Below are positions 1 through 10,165 of a stretch of 64,000 bases of DNA, piece after piece. Position 1 is the first letter of the stretch. Each line of letters starts with the position of its first letter. A program made the translations under genes and the position numbers. The stretch spans positions 817,281,001 to 817,345,000 of the forward strand of contig CM057459.1 of assembly GCA_016271365.2 (NCBI GenBank), in the 5' to 3' direction. The notes beneath the pieces are model-generated. The model worked only from the letters and a program-made list of their open reading frames with translations. It was not told the DNA's origin and did no database searches. The stretch comes from Neoceratodus forsteri. Lineage: Eukaryota; Chordata; Ceratodontiformes; Ceratodontidae.

Positions 1-693
1 GAGAGTGGCTGCAAAAGTCAACAAAATGCTGGGGTGCATAGTAAGGGTTTTTTCATCCAGGTAAAGAGAGGTGATCTTGCCCTTCTACAGGTCATTGGTA
101 AGGCTGCCCTTAGAGTATTGTGCGCAGTTTTGAAGGCCATACCTAAGGCATGATATCAGGCTACTGGAAGGGGTGCAAAGCAGGGTAACAAAGATAATAT
201 GTGGAATGGAAGGGACATACTATGACAGTAGGCTGAGAGACCTAAATATGTACACCCTGGAGGATAGAAGGGACAGGGTGGACATGATAAAGACATTCAA
301 GTATCTGAGGGGAATCAGTAAGGATGGGGCAGATGGGGTCTTTAAATTAAGGAGGGGGAGGGTCACTAGGGGGCATGCACTAAGTATAGAGGGGGGAAGA
401 TTTAGGAAGGAAATGATGAGACACTATTTCACAGAGAGGGTGGTAGCAAAATGGAATACCCTTCCAGAATTGGTGGTATCATGTAAATCTGTGAACAGTT
501 TCAAAAGGGCATGGTACAGGGAACAGGGGAGAGTGAGGGTGGGGGAGTGGGGGGTGGCAATGGGATGACAAATGGGAAGGGGTGTGGCAGCTGCAATCTA
601 GGGGTGCTAGCTGCACACTTGAGCAGACTTAGATAGACCAGGTGGTCTGTTTCTGCTGGCACATTCATATGTTCATATGTTCTTATGTTCGTT
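1..693 (+). mobile_element. CR1-like LINE, 3' end (copy A)
   Basis: This is the 3' part of a CR1-clade non-LTR retrotransposon, cut off by the window start. The protein remnant has the typical CR1 ORF2 C-terminal order: an EVILPFYRSLVR-like segment with stops, then LNMYTLEDRRDR, then RTRGH-type and EGGRFR motifs, then FTERVVAKWNTLPE. It ends at the 3' UTR, whose tail is made of short CATATGTT repeats at about 662-693. Three more copies of the same family lie at 12.5 kb, 19.3 kb and 53.9 kb, and a rearranged one at 7.7-9.1 kb. Family assignment is by motif similarity only. Confidence 0.8.
173..568 (+). pseudogene. CR1-like ORF2 C-terminal fragment
   Basis: An open stretch of about 131 codons covers the last part of a CR1-type ORF2, the region after the reverse transcriptase. 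It contains LNMYTLEDRRDRVDMIKTFK, EGGRFRKEMMRHYFTERVV and KWNTLPELVV, in the order known for CR1 proteins. Stop codons upstream (within 1-172) break the frame before it reaches the RT core, so it cannot encode an active enzyme. It is a fossil, not a host gene. Confidence 0.75.
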
Positions 694-1279
694 AGCCTGT
701 CAAAACTATCTAATTAAAAAAGTACTTGACTGCCTTCTACTGCTCTCATATTGCCTGGGTTTATGACACCATATTACTCACTATGACAACAGACTGTGAA
801 GTCATGAACCACGCGTGTAAGGTACTGTAGGTGGAGAGTAATCAGTCCTTTTGAAAGGCACTGTAAAATGAGCATTGAATTGCATGAAAGATTTTCAGAC
901 ATATAATAGGAAAAAGTATAAAACATAAAACAAAAAAAACTAGAAAACACTAAAGATCTGTGCTGTAAATATAATAGTTTTTAAAACATTTTCATCTTAG
1001 TTGAAACTTGCTCTTTAAATTCACTGAACTATGCATGTCTTCCCAACAACTGCAATAAATGTCATAACTGGGAAAAAATATGTTTTTGTATACGCTACCA
1101 AAACATTTCTTGAGATAACAGTAAATATGTAATTTTTTATGGAAAAAACAAAGATGGCTAACAGAGGGAGTCAGGCTGATGGAAGATGAGCAAAACACAA
1201 CTATTTTTTAATGACTACTTCTTCTTGGAGATTAAGCAGTAAGTCATTACTAGTGAAAGGGTCAGAAAAAGGATTCCAC
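694..1279. other. Intergenic, AT-rich, no gene seen
   Basis: I see no coding signal. A segment at about 774-810 resembles the loop and right arm of the inverted repeat at 26,848-26,894 (ATGRCAACAGAYTGTGA core), so it may be a fragment of a dispersed repeat. Confidence 0.5.
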
Positions 1280-1282
1280 CAT

Positions 1283-1418
1283 GCCGGTTAGACAGAAAAC
1301 CTGTCGACCGGCTTTACAGCGATGGCACAATGTCGACCGCATTGTGCCATTGAGAACACAAGTGTGTTTTCTGCCGCACTCCCTGGATTTTATTGTAAAC
1401 ACCTCCATGGAGGAGGTG
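1283..1418. repeat. Cluster of three perfect short hairpins
   Basis: Three inverted repeats follow each other. At 1283-1312 the arms GCCGGT-ta-GACAG and CTGTC-g-ACCGGC pair around AAAAC. At 1322-1350 the perfect 11-bp arms ATGGCACAATG and CATTGTGCCAT flank a 7-nt loop. At 1400-1418 the arms CACCTCC and GGAGGTG flank ATGGA. The cluster is more GC-rich than its surroundings. It may be the core of a foldback element, but I cannot place ends or a target duplication. Confidence 0.6.
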
Positions 1419-2937
1419 CTTTGGGGAAGGGGCACAAAAACAGGAAAAGTGTTGTCAGGGTCCCTCGTGCCCATTACAGTGACTGGCAGTGACTCACATT
1501 TTGATTCTGTAAATGGCGGGTTGCTGTAATATTTTTGAAAAAGTTACATACTACCCAGAAAAGGCAAGCAGCTCTAAAAATAAATAAGGCTACCCAACCA
1601 ATAGGTGAACACCTGGACATGTTGCAGGCACACATTACAGTCCTACTGTCACACCTCAAGACCTTTACAGAACGGTGAGATGCACTGATGGGTTAAATGT
1701 TATCAGCACACACATGTTCATGTGAATGTTATTGGAAAGGTTTATGAATAGTGGTATCATATTACTTCTATCCCGTCGTTCTCCCGCCATTTATACTGAT
1801 CATCATAGGTGTTATGTAGGTAATGTTCAGATTAACCTGTTTGCTGATATCACATTGAACTATTCTCCCCCCTTAGCTATAGCTGTTACACATGTCTGTA
1901 CTGTTGTTGCCATTGTATATCTGTTTGTAGTTTTCCCGTTGCTTCCCCCATGTTAGTATTAGTATTGTATTGTATTGTTATTGTGATAAAGCCTCTATAA
2001 CTGTTGTACCATGTTTGCGTGTCTGTGTCCCATATCTTGTATCCATTGATGGATGTCAATGTTGTAGACATGTGCAATTTGCACTACATTGTCACATGAC
2101 ATACAACATGTGTGGGTCTCCACCCATATGTGGTGGTGCGGTAACGGTTTGATTTGTACCATGTCATGCATGTCTGCACTGCCTCAGTGCATGCAACCAA
2201 AGCAGGCCACACTTGTGGGTGTCAGTTATGCAGGGCCCATAATGTTTTGATGGCCTATGCTGCTGCATGACACCAGGGTTTTTTAGTCACTCATTGGCAT
2301 GCTGATGTGTATAAGCCTAACCACCAAATGCCAAGGTGGAACCCCACAGTTTGGTCCAGATGCTGTGATGATTACAGTGTGTGATAGCATGGCATCTGCT
2401 GTGGGTTGCATTGCAGTGAGGTGTTGTAACATTCACTGGGTAATGTGCAGTACTACATGTGGTCTGTTAATGTCTGTGTGGAGGGCTATTACAGGTGAAG
2501 ATGTGTGGATGGTAATGGAGGTAGTCCAGTCATGGCTGTCCATCAGATGCAATGGGATGTTGTGGTGGTATCCATTTACGGTCATGTTGCTGGTGAGCGC
2601 ACACTGTACAGCATTGCTTTCCTGCTGTGTTTCCCTTTGTCTTACCTGTGCCACCTGCTGTTGACCATCGCTGTGTTCATGTGTGGTCAGATGTACTCCT
2701 GCAGTGTTGCTGCCCCCTGCTAATATCTGTGCCTCATTGGCTGTGGACCTCCTGGACCATGTGGTGGATGGTGGTTTGCATTGGCTTTTTATGCCTGGCT
2801 ATACTATCACTGCTGACACTGTGATTTGACCTCTTGGCACGTTACATGTGTGGTGGTGGTGGTGTTGGCATGGGGTGGTGCTGTGGTGGTGGTTTCAGAC
2901 CATGCATTACCCTTTCTGTCCATGGCAACACCCATGT
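1419..2937. other. Intergenic, TG-rich, no recognisable gene
   Basis: Sequence with many TGTG and ATGG runs. Short open frames exist on both strands but none shows a domain I recognise. The composition resembles the untranslated interior of the Harbinger element at 17.7-25.2 kb, so part of it may belong to the decayed element that ends at 5,533. Confidence 0.35.
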
Positions 2938-3485
2938 AGGTAAGTAAGTAAAACAATTTTTTTTCAGGTGCCCAATCCCTGGGGCTCTGGGCTCCGTACA
3001 AGGGAAAATCAGCAGTCACTAGGTCACAGTTTACATCATAAATATTCTATAAAATTATTAAAAGACATTAGTACAGTTTAAAATACATCAGATGGGTAGG
3101 CTAAATTAAACAAGTGGGTCTTTTGGCCCCTCCTGAATGCCTCCACCATAGGGGCCTCCCTCAAAGATCTTGGAATTGAGTTCCAGAGGACCAGGCCAGC
3201 CACCCCGAATGAATGATTACCCAAGGTTTTCAGCCTGATCCCTGGAACTGTTAGGAGGCCCTGGGTGGAGGAACAGAGGGAGCAAACTAGGATTGCGGGA
3301 TTGAGGAGGTTAGACAGGTAGCTAGGGCCCAGTCCATATAGGATCTTATAGGTGAGCAAGCCCACCTTGAAGAGAACCCGCCACCTGAATGGCAGCCAGT
3401 GCAGACCCTGCAGGACTGCGGACACATGACAGGATCTGGGTAATCCCATCAGCAACCAGGCCGCTGCATTCTGCACCAGCTGCAG
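2938..3485 (-). mobile_element. L2-like LINE, 3' end
   Basis: A 5'-truncated L2-clade LINE on the minus strand. The coding remnant (3078-3476) is followed by a short 3' UTR that ends in a tetranucleotide tail (TTAC repeats on the minus strand, about 2,938-2,952), the usual kind of L2 terminus. It lies between TG-rich DNA and the Harbinger-like remnant and may have inserted into that remnant. Confidence 0.75.
3078..3476 (-). pseudogene. L2 ORF2 C-terminal fragment
   Basis: About 132 codons are open and match the C-terminal region of L2-type ORF2. The order is QNAAAWLLMGLPR, LHWLPFRWRVLFKVGLLTYK, GLGPSYLSNLL, QGLLTVPGIRLKTLGNHSF, LWNSIPRSLREA and a terminal FRRGQKTHLF-like segment. The same segment appears more degraded in the L2 copy at 52.9-53.2 kb. 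The RT domain is absent, so this is a truncated retroposon end. Confidence 0.8.
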
Positions 3486-5533
3486 TCACTTGGTTCTTGG
3501 CTGGTCTCCGGTGCTGGGCACGCTGCATGGCTGCCATTATGTTGCCTCAGGGGCTGGTCAGCATGGTGATCCTTGGTGTGCCAATGGCTGACAGGTATGG
3601 CTTTTTTCCTGGTGGGCTTGTGGTGGTGTTGCGACCCATATCTCTTCTGAAGCCTATGCCATGTCTGCAACATCATGTTTCTGTTATGGGTCTTCTGTCT
3701 CTGTGCCCTCTTCTGCAGATGATCACCTGCAATCTTTGCACACACCCCTGTATGCATGCCACATTGCACTGCTGGCCTGGTCCTATCATCCTTATATGTA
3801 GTGGTGTCCATGGTGGTGTAGAGGCCTGTTCAGGTGCGCTGTGGTCATCCTGTGCAACCTGTATATCTCTTACATGGTCATGTGGTTCCCCTGTCAGTTG
3901 CAGTGCGTTGGCACCTGTAGAACTCAGCATGCCTGTTCCGGGCATGTTGTGGTCAGGGTCTGAGGTGCCTATAACTCCACAACACTATCACCATTGCCCA
4001 GGTCCATTGTTTGCCATGGTGCCTTATCCATGTGGGTGCCCATGTCACTGTAACAGGCACTGGCTGACACATACTGTCCCACTGCTTACATATGGAGCTG
4101 AATGAGGGTCCACATTGTGTCATGGATGTCCATGATCACACCATTGAGCCAGCACAACTGAGCTGCAGCAGCTGTGTTGTGCTCCTCCACTGTTGCATGA
4201 ATTCCCAACACCTCACATTGTACAGCATCAGGTCTGTCCAGCATGTCCTGGCAGTAATGGCTTAGGTCACCCTCAAGTGCAGGGTCAATGTATTGTGCCA
4301 CAGGCTGTGGCAGTGGGGAATCTGACTACCTGGCAACCGATGACATGTTGTTTGCTTGTCTGTCATCTTCATGGCCGTCATCCCTCTCACCACCAGTGGC
4401 CTGTGTCAGCACTGCTGTTGGGTCCCCATCAGTGCTATGTTGTGCACTGTGCATTGGAGTGACATGGCAAGTGACAACCGTGCCCACCTCTGTTGCAGCA
4501 CCCATGTCTTTGGACAGCAATGATGATTTAGAGTTTGTGTCCCCCTCACCCACTTACTGGGTCATATTGTGTGTGGCTGTGTCTGTCACAGCTGGTTGGT
4601 GTCCATCCTAACCACCGTCATTTCCTGTGGGGGTGATACACATATATTTGTATGAGTTGTTGTCGTGGTGCACAGCCATATCAGTATGTCTCTGTTGTGG
4701 TGGTGCAGTGCCTAGTTCGGCACTGTATGCCACCACTGTTGTAGGTGGGTGGGCAGGGGCATCACATGCTGCTTACATGGATACATATATACCTGTTCCA
4801 TGTTGTAGCCAGAATAAATCCAGCTTGGTGTCCACCTGGATGGTGCGGACACTGAGGTGTGTTGCCACCCATTCATCCTGGCTGCTTAAAAGTCTTAGTT
4901 GGCTTGGTCCCTCAATGTTCCACTTGAGCAGTGTCTGTTATGCACCACCTTCTCCTTAGACCTCTTTTGGAGGTCATTGTACCACTTTCACAGCTCATGG
5001 ATGCTTCCTCTGCATGCTACCACCATGTTGACCTTGGTGGTCATGTCCTTCCAGGCCTGCTGAGCTGTACTTTGGAGCTCCCTGTCCCCCCTCTGGACAA
5101 TAGCAAGTCTGCCTAATAGGTGAAAGGAGCATGTTATTAAACTGGGTCACACTATTTGCTATATTGCCCTGTTTCCCCTTAGTTGCCAGTCACACTGATC
5201 TGGCCCTGGCCTTTCTCAATCAGGATATCATTCTCAGCCTATGTAAAATTATTTTTTCTCCTATGTCCTCCTGTTCTCTGTTTAGGCTTTCAAACTTTGC
5301 CACTCCTGCCTCAGCCATGGTGGATCCTTGGCTTTCTGTCATTGTGTGCAAAATTGCTTCCTGGTGTGCACTTTATATGATGCACTTAGCGTCTTGCATC
5401 ATGCATTGTATTCTTCAACACTAGGAGTGGTTCTATCAGTACAGGGTGCACTAAGCGTGGTGCAGGCAACATTGGTGCAAGCTGCATTTGGCGCATCTTG
5501 GATCACTCTAAAGCTCTTTTGAGAATTAGGCCC
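3486..5533 (-). mobile_element. Decayed Harbinger-like DNA transposon remnant
   Basis: The right end at 5,505-5,533 reads, on the minus strand, GGGCCTAATTCTCAAAAGAG. This resembles the terminal repeats of other elements here: GGTCTGATTCTCAAAG at 33,765 and GGCCCAATTTTAAAAG at 47,041. Inside, on the minus strand, is a broken Myb/SANT-like protein. I did not find the left terminal repeat, and the L2 piece at 2.9-3.5 kb may interrupt the element. Assignment to PIF/Harbinger rests on the terminal repeat style and the Myb/SANT remnant. Confidence 0.45.
4890..5150 (-). pseudogene. Myb/SANT-like protein remnant
   Basis: Read on the minus strand from about 5,150 down, one frame gives IVQRGDRELQS, then QQAWKDMTTKVNMV, then CRGSIHEL-stop-KWYNDLQKRSKEKVV. 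The spacing of the tryptophans (AWKDM, KWYNDL), the KVN motif and the basic R-K-E-K run match the Myb/SANT-like DNA-binding domain of Harbinger accessory proteins (the NAIF1-type family). A TGA sits just before the last tryptophan, at about 4,990. Farther on (4,086-4,301) a leucine-containing open stretch could be a C-terminal coiled segment, but that is weak. Confidence 0.45.
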
Positions 5534-5558
5534 ATGGAGTCTAGCCTACTCCACAGAG

Positions 5559-5903
5559 GTGCAACTAACAGCAGTTCACCTCCCAGGGAATGACAATGTT
5601 ATGGCAGGTTCCCTGAGCAGAATCATCCAGGGACATCATGAATGGACCCTAAACAAGCAGGTATTGAGCACAGTGTTCAGAAGGTGGGTTACACCAGAAA
5701 TAGAACTGTTTAAATCCTGGAAGTATCATCAGCTTCCCCTGTTTTGTTGCAGTCCGCCTGCAGTGGGCTCAGTCCCATTGAACGCTCTGACTTCAGACTG
5801 GACAAGGACATTCCTGTATGCTTACCCCCTTTCCACTTTTACTGAAAGAAGTATTGTAGCTGAGGGGCCAGTCTGCAATCATGATCCTAATAGACCCAGA
5901 TAG
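5559..5903 (+). pseudogene. DIRS RNase H end and linker fragment
   Basis: An open stretch of 114 codons begins with VHLPGNDNVMAGSLSR. This matches the end of the RNase H domain of DIRS elements, where HLPGxxNxxADxLSR is conserved; here the second D of the ADxLSR motif is G. It continues with HHEWTLNKQV, a VTPEIELF motif (family form TPEIDLFA) and LYAYPLSTF. This is the segment that joins the RNase H domain to the recombinase in DIRS proteins. No RT core is left upstream. Confidence 0.7.
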
Positions 5904-6041
5904 GGCCCGGTAGGTTCTGTATTCTCTTCTTCTGGCGCCCTCCATCTTGCATTCAATCTACTTCTCACTGAGACACAATCTGTTGACCCTGTGTCAGGGT
6001 AGGATAACCTTTCCAGACCTCAAGACACTGCATTTCAGGGC

Positions 6042-7096
6042 ATGGTTCTTGAACAGCTAGAATTTTCAGGTTTTAACCTTTCAGAGGCGTTTTTATACAT
6101 CCTTAAAGTTTCCAGGAAAACAGCCACAAGGAAAACCTATTCTTCAAAGTGGAAAAGATTTTCCTGTGGTGGTCTTCTAAGCAGCTCAGCCCCTTGCAGG
6201 CAGATCTGCCCACAGTCTTGGATTACCTTGTCCAGATTCGGTATCTGAGCCTTAGGTCCCCAACCCTTAAGGTGCATCTGGCAGCTGTGATAGCCTATAT
6301 TTCAGCAGGCAGAGAGAAAACGGTGGCTTCACACCACATTTTCAAAAAGTTATTTAATGGGCTTCTGCAGTTACATCTCCCTGCTGGCTACTCAGTCCCT
6401 GCATAGGATTTGAACCTGTGCATTACTAAGCCCATGGAGCTCCCATTGAGCCATGGCTTCTGCTGACTTAAAATGTGTCACTTGGAAAATTGTTTTCCTG
6501 GTGGCTTTGATGTCTGCCAGAAGGGTTTGTGAACTGCAGGTCCTTTGTACAGTCTCAAATTATATCATCTTCCACAGGTACAAGGTAGTCGTAAGGACAA
6601 ACAGGATATTCCTCCCTTAAATGGTGTCCAAATTTTGCATGAACCAATCCATTCCCGTTCAGTGGTTTTTACAACAAAATCCAGCTCTTGGGAGCAGAGG
6701 CTCCACAGTCTAGGTGTCAAGCGGGGCACTCAGTCACTATTTGAACCGCACTGAGGAAGTCAGATCCTCCCATTCACAGTTGTTTGTCACAAATGATGAA
6801 GTTAGCAAAGGTAGGCCAGCCTCTCCAAGAGAACATTTGCTCTCTGGGTGGCTTCTTGCATTCAGTTCTGTTGCAGCAAAACTGACAATCTACCACCACG
6901 AGGCCTCAGAGCACATTCCACGCATGGCACTTCTGTCTCTGTGGCAGCTGCAAGGGATATTCCCCTTCTGGAAATTTTTAAATCTGTTACCTACAAAGCA
7001 GTTTGCACCTTCATAAGGCACTTTTGTCTGGACATATGGTCCAGAAGAGATGCCAGAGTTGGCACTGCTGTCTTGCAGAACCTTTTCCCTAAATAG
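6042..7096 (+). pseudogene. DIRS tyrosine recombinase, broken
   Basis: Fragments in alternating frames cover a DIRS tyrosine recombinase. Visible are the N-terminal SAM-like part (SRKTATRKTYSSKWKRF, LPTVLDYLVQIRYLSLRSPT, LKVHLAAVIAYISAGREK), the first catalytic arginine region (SARRVCELQ, about 6,515-6,540), then LRAHSTHGTSVSVAAARDI, where the family has H-x-x-R but this copy has H-S-T-H. Near the end FIRHFCLDIWSRRDARVG has F where the family usually has the nucleophile tyrosine. The frame ends at TAVLQNLFPK-stop, a normal C-terminus. At least three frame changes and two changed catalytic positions make it inactive. Confidence 0.75.
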
Positions 7097-7175
7097 AATC
7101 TGTACATAGCCTTCCAAGGTACTGCTTTGTAGTCTGCAGTTGTTAAGTATTGTGAGGAATTTCTGGGGTTGAAGA

Positions 7176-7657
7176 AAAAATACTCACCATACAGTAATGA
7201 CGTTTCTTCCAAAGGATCCCTCACTATGCTTAACAAACCCACCCTGCTTCCCCTTCCAGTGCTTGGAAAAGGTTCTCTAAGAATCAGTTTTCTTTATTTC
7301 TTAATTTTACTTGAGTATTACTTGTGCATTGCCTAAAATCAATTTTTGGTGATTCTGTTCACAAAATTTGGTCTGCCATGTTATGTCCCTGCATGGACTC
7401 AAAATGTTGGGGCCTTCTATTTTTGTCTAGGTTTAGCTTGTTTAGTGCTCCCCTAGCTATAGAAATAAATCTGGCATTAGAGGGCAAAGTGGAGTGTGAC
7501 CACAGAGCAGGGATGTGAACTCCATTCCAAGGTTCTTCTAATCTGCATAAAATTCTACTCTCTGGGGCAGCTCAAACTAGCAGGCTGATTTGTAGTAGTT
7601 AAGCATAGTTAGGGACCCCTTGGAAGAAACAACATTATTATGTTGGGTAATTTTTTT
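7176..7657. repeat. DIRS inverted repeat pair
   Basis: The segment 7,176-7,233 and the segment 7,600-7,657 are inverted copies, with about 80% identity over 55-58 bp by eye. The shared core on the right copy starts TAAGCATAGT and contains TTGGAAGAAAC. They flank about 365 bp just downstream of the recombinase stop codon, where DIRS elements carry terminal and internal complementary repeats. Confidence 0.65.
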
Positions 7658-8099
7658 CTTTTTACTTCCTGCTTTGCAGAAGGTTGTTAAGGCAAAGGCT
7701 CTACTTACAGCAAAGGACACAGTTAGATGGGTGAGAAACTGGTTGGAAGGCAGACAGCAGAGGGTTGTGGTAAATGGAGTCAAACCAAAGGAGAGGGATG
7801 TCAGCAGTGTGATCACAGACAGGGGTAATTCTGAAAGAATGGAGGGTAAAGGAGGAAGTTCTGCTTCACAAGGGGGTGGGGACAAAGAGCAACTGTGTAA
7901 CTATGTGCCTGTTAGTATCACCTCTATTGTGGGTAAACTGATGGAGACTCTAATCAAAGAAGACTAGCAGACTACCTGGGGAGGAACGGACTCAAGGACA
8001 GTAAAAAGCATGGGTTCATGGCAGGAAGATCTTGTTAAATCAATCTGATAGCATTCTTTGACAGGGTAATTTGGGTATTGCATAAGGTTCCTGCTGTGG

Positions 8100-9099
8100 A
8101 TTTACTCTACATTGATTTCAGCAAGACTTTAAACACATTGCTTCTCAGAAAGTTGCTAATGAAGGTAGAGGATCAGAGTTCAGTAAAGGACACGGAAAGA
8201 TGGGTGAGAAACTGGTTGAAAGGAAGACAGCAGAGGGTTGTGGATAGAGATGGGAAAAACTGGAAAAATTACATTCCGCGAAATATTTTGAAAAATTCAC
8301 ACATTTCTCATAATATTTTGTGGGTGCGAAATGCAAAATTCTGCCAGCGAAATGCTGAATGGGGCAAAATATGAAATGTTGCCTGCGAACTTTGGAATTT
8401 CACCACCCATAGGCAAAAGTCCACCATTTGAGGGTGAAATTCTGCATTTCGCTGGCAAAATTTTGCATTTTGCTGCCAGAATTTCACATTTTGCACCCAC
8501 AAACTATTACGGTAAATGAACAAATTTCACGAAATATTTCACAGGGTGAAAATCCCAATTTTACCAAACTTTCACTAGTGAAATTAAATTTTGCTGCATC
8601 TTTAGTTGTGGAAAATGTAGTCAAATCCAAGGAGGTGGAGGTCAACAGGATAGTGCCAAAGGGATCAGTCCTTGGTCCAGTACTTTTCAATATGATCATC
8701 AGTTGCACAGAAGGAATTTAGGACAAGATGTGTCACTTCACAGATGACTCGAAGGTCTGTAGTAGGGTAGAGAGTGATGAGGGAATTAGGGAGATGTAGT
8801 AGGACCTACAAAAGTTAGCGATGTGGTCTAAGGTTTGGCAGTTGAAATTCAATGCCAACATGTGTAAGGTGATGCACATAGGGACCAAGAACATCAGGGC
8901 AAAGTACATGATGGAAGAGGTTAAGCTGAGCACTACTTTTGAGGAAGGAAACCTAGGAGTCATCAAAAGTGACACTCTAAAACAATCTAGCAAATGTAGC
9001 AATGTCTACAGTAAGGCAGAGAGGATGGTTGAGCCATGGAACTGTCTGCCAGTTGATGTGGTGGACATCAAAACCATTAATGATTTCAAGCACAGCTAG
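8100..9099 (+). pseudogene. CR1-like RT fragment split by a MITE
   Basis: Reverse transcriptase and post-RT motifs of a CR1 ORF2 lie on both sides of the MITE at 8,245-8,604: YIDFSKTLNTLL and WVRNWLKGRQQRVV before it, and PKGSVLGPVLFN and AMWSKVWQLKFNANMCKVMH after it. The catalytic box (family FADD) is TDDSK here. Stops and deletions between KSSKCSNVYSKAE and the WNCLPV segment remove most of the thumb region. The fragment is dead. Confidence 0.7.
8245..8604. mobile_element. hAT-type MITE with 8-bp target duplication
   Basis: A 360-bp foldback element splits the CR1-like ORF2. It is flanked by a perfect 8-bp direct repeat GTTGTGGA (8,237-8,244 and 8,605-8,612), the size typical of hAT transposons. 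Its ends are TAGAGATGGGAAAA and, inverted, TAAAGATGCAGCAAAA, like hAT termini. Most of the element folds back on itself; for example GTGGGTGCGAAATGCAAAAT at 8,320 pairs with an inverted copy ending near 8,501. Removing the insert and one GTTGTGGA restores a continuous LINE reading. It has no coding capacity, so it must have been moved by another element's transposase. Confidence 0.85.
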
Positions 9100-9439
9100 G
9101 ACAGAGTGAAGGGCTTAGACGTTACTTAGGTTGATAGAAGTAAAACCGGAAGTACGTGGGTTGATAGTGTGCGCAGATAGGGTGCAGTGCCCTCTCTTGT
9201 AAATAAGTTGTTTTTTTCTTGCCAGGATGTATGGCGGCCAGATGAGGTGGTGCGAGGAGGGCTGCAATAGTCACTGTATGTGGACTCACGACACTGAGGA
9301 TACTGTAAGGTGACTGGTGGGGGTGGGTGGGTGCTTAGTGCCACTTGTGGGGGCTGCTAGATGTCAGAGATTGGAGATGAGTGACTGAAGGTGCCAAGAA
9401 TAGGTGCCGGGGGAACCACTGGAAGTCAAGGGGGTTAAG

Positions 9440-9660
9440 TTAAACCATGGACTGGTGATCATAAGGGCTTGCAGTAGGAGCTGGGGACCACTAGCACCAT
9501 GGAAAAGTTATTGAAACATTGGGCTGATGATCAGAGGGAGGGGTACCACAAGCACTAGAGAAGTGTTATAGAAACATTGAGCTGGGAATCAGAGGGAGGG
9601 GGGATCACTAGCACCAGGGATAGCTACATAGATCTTGGACCGGGGAATGGAGGGTTGGCA
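9440..9660. repeat. G-rich minisatellite, about 58-70 bp units
   Basis: Three to four diverged units run in tandem. Each contains a block like GGGGACCACTAGCACCA followed by a part like GTTATAGAAACATTG and a TGATCAGAGGGAGGGG part. Unit starts are near 9,445, 9,517 and 9,575. The ACCACTAG core recurs at several other places in the window. Confidence 0.6.
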
Positions 9661-9861
9661 CCACGCTAACCTGCCTCTCAACCCATGTAAATGGGCCTGT
9701 ATGGGCATGCAAATAGCACCTTTGCACTGTTCATACCTAATGGACTAATTTGCATGGGGCTCTTTGAAAATTGCAGGTAGCACTCTGGCACAATTCACTT
9801 TTGAGGCTCACTTCAGGAGCCCTGTCTGACAGTGCTACTTGACTTAGCACTGTACCAACAT

Positions 9862-9991
9862 GGCCCTATATTCAGTCAGATAGCGCAGCTACCCTATCCA
9901 ACTGAATATAGCATCCTTAGACCCCCGGGTAATTTCAAAGTGCAGCACAAACCTTTGTGTTCTGCTTTGTCCTTTTCTGAATATCGGGCCC
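9862..9991. mobile_element. Small Harbinger-type MITE candidate
   Basis: The left end GGCCCTATATTCAG and the right end CTGAATATCGGGCCC are inverted copies and resemble the termini of the Harbinger at 17,724-25,192 (GGCCCGGATATTCAAA). Inside the left half a second hairpin pairs CTATATTCAGT-ca-GATAG (9,866-9,883) with CTATC-ca-ACTGAATATAG (9,894-9,911). I could not confirm a 3-bp target duplication. Confidence 0.45.
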
Positions 9992-10165
9992 CTGATGTTA
10001 TGATTGCAAGTGGATTTCTTCAACAATTTAACAAGTTCTGGTATCTAAACACTATAGAATTAGTTTTTGTTCATTACGGCTCAAGCAGTTGTTGACAAAC
10101 CAGGAGAATATTGTATTAAAATCAGATTGTAATACTGTATTAACCTCAGACATTGTTGCACTGTA

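Larger units (their letters stand above)
5534..7660 (+). mobile_element. DIRS-type retrotransposon remnant
   Basis: The remnant carries, in order, the end of an RNase H domain with a DIRS-type linker and a tyrosine recombinase, followed by an inverted-repeat pair (7,176-7,233 and 7,600-7,657). DIRS elements use a tyrosine recombinase in place of an integrase and have inverted terminal repeats. The 5' part (gag, RT) is missing. Frameshifts and stops are many, so the copy is dead. Confidence 0.8.
7676..9119 (+). mobile_element. Rearranged CR1-like LINE (copy B)
   Basis: ORF2 pieces are present but out of order. The segment WVRNWLEGRQQRVVVNGVKP occurs first (7,726-7,790), then the earlier RT motif NYVPVSITSIVGKLMETLI (7,899-7,960), then DLLYIDFSKTLNTLL (8,100-8,140). 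A second copy of WVRNWLKGRQQRVV follows at 8,200-8,240, then a 360-bp MITE, then PKGSVLGPVLFN, a DDS-type RT box, WQLKFNANMCKVMHIG and EPWNCLPVDVVD. A normal CR1 has the WVRNWL segment once, so 7,676-7,840 is a displaced duplicate. Confidence 0.75.

Noticed and set aside
3389..4105. 238-codon plus-strand open frame
   Set aside because: It lies antisense to the decayed minus-strand elements, with Cys/Met/Pro-rich text and no domain. Low stop density comes from TG-rich composition.
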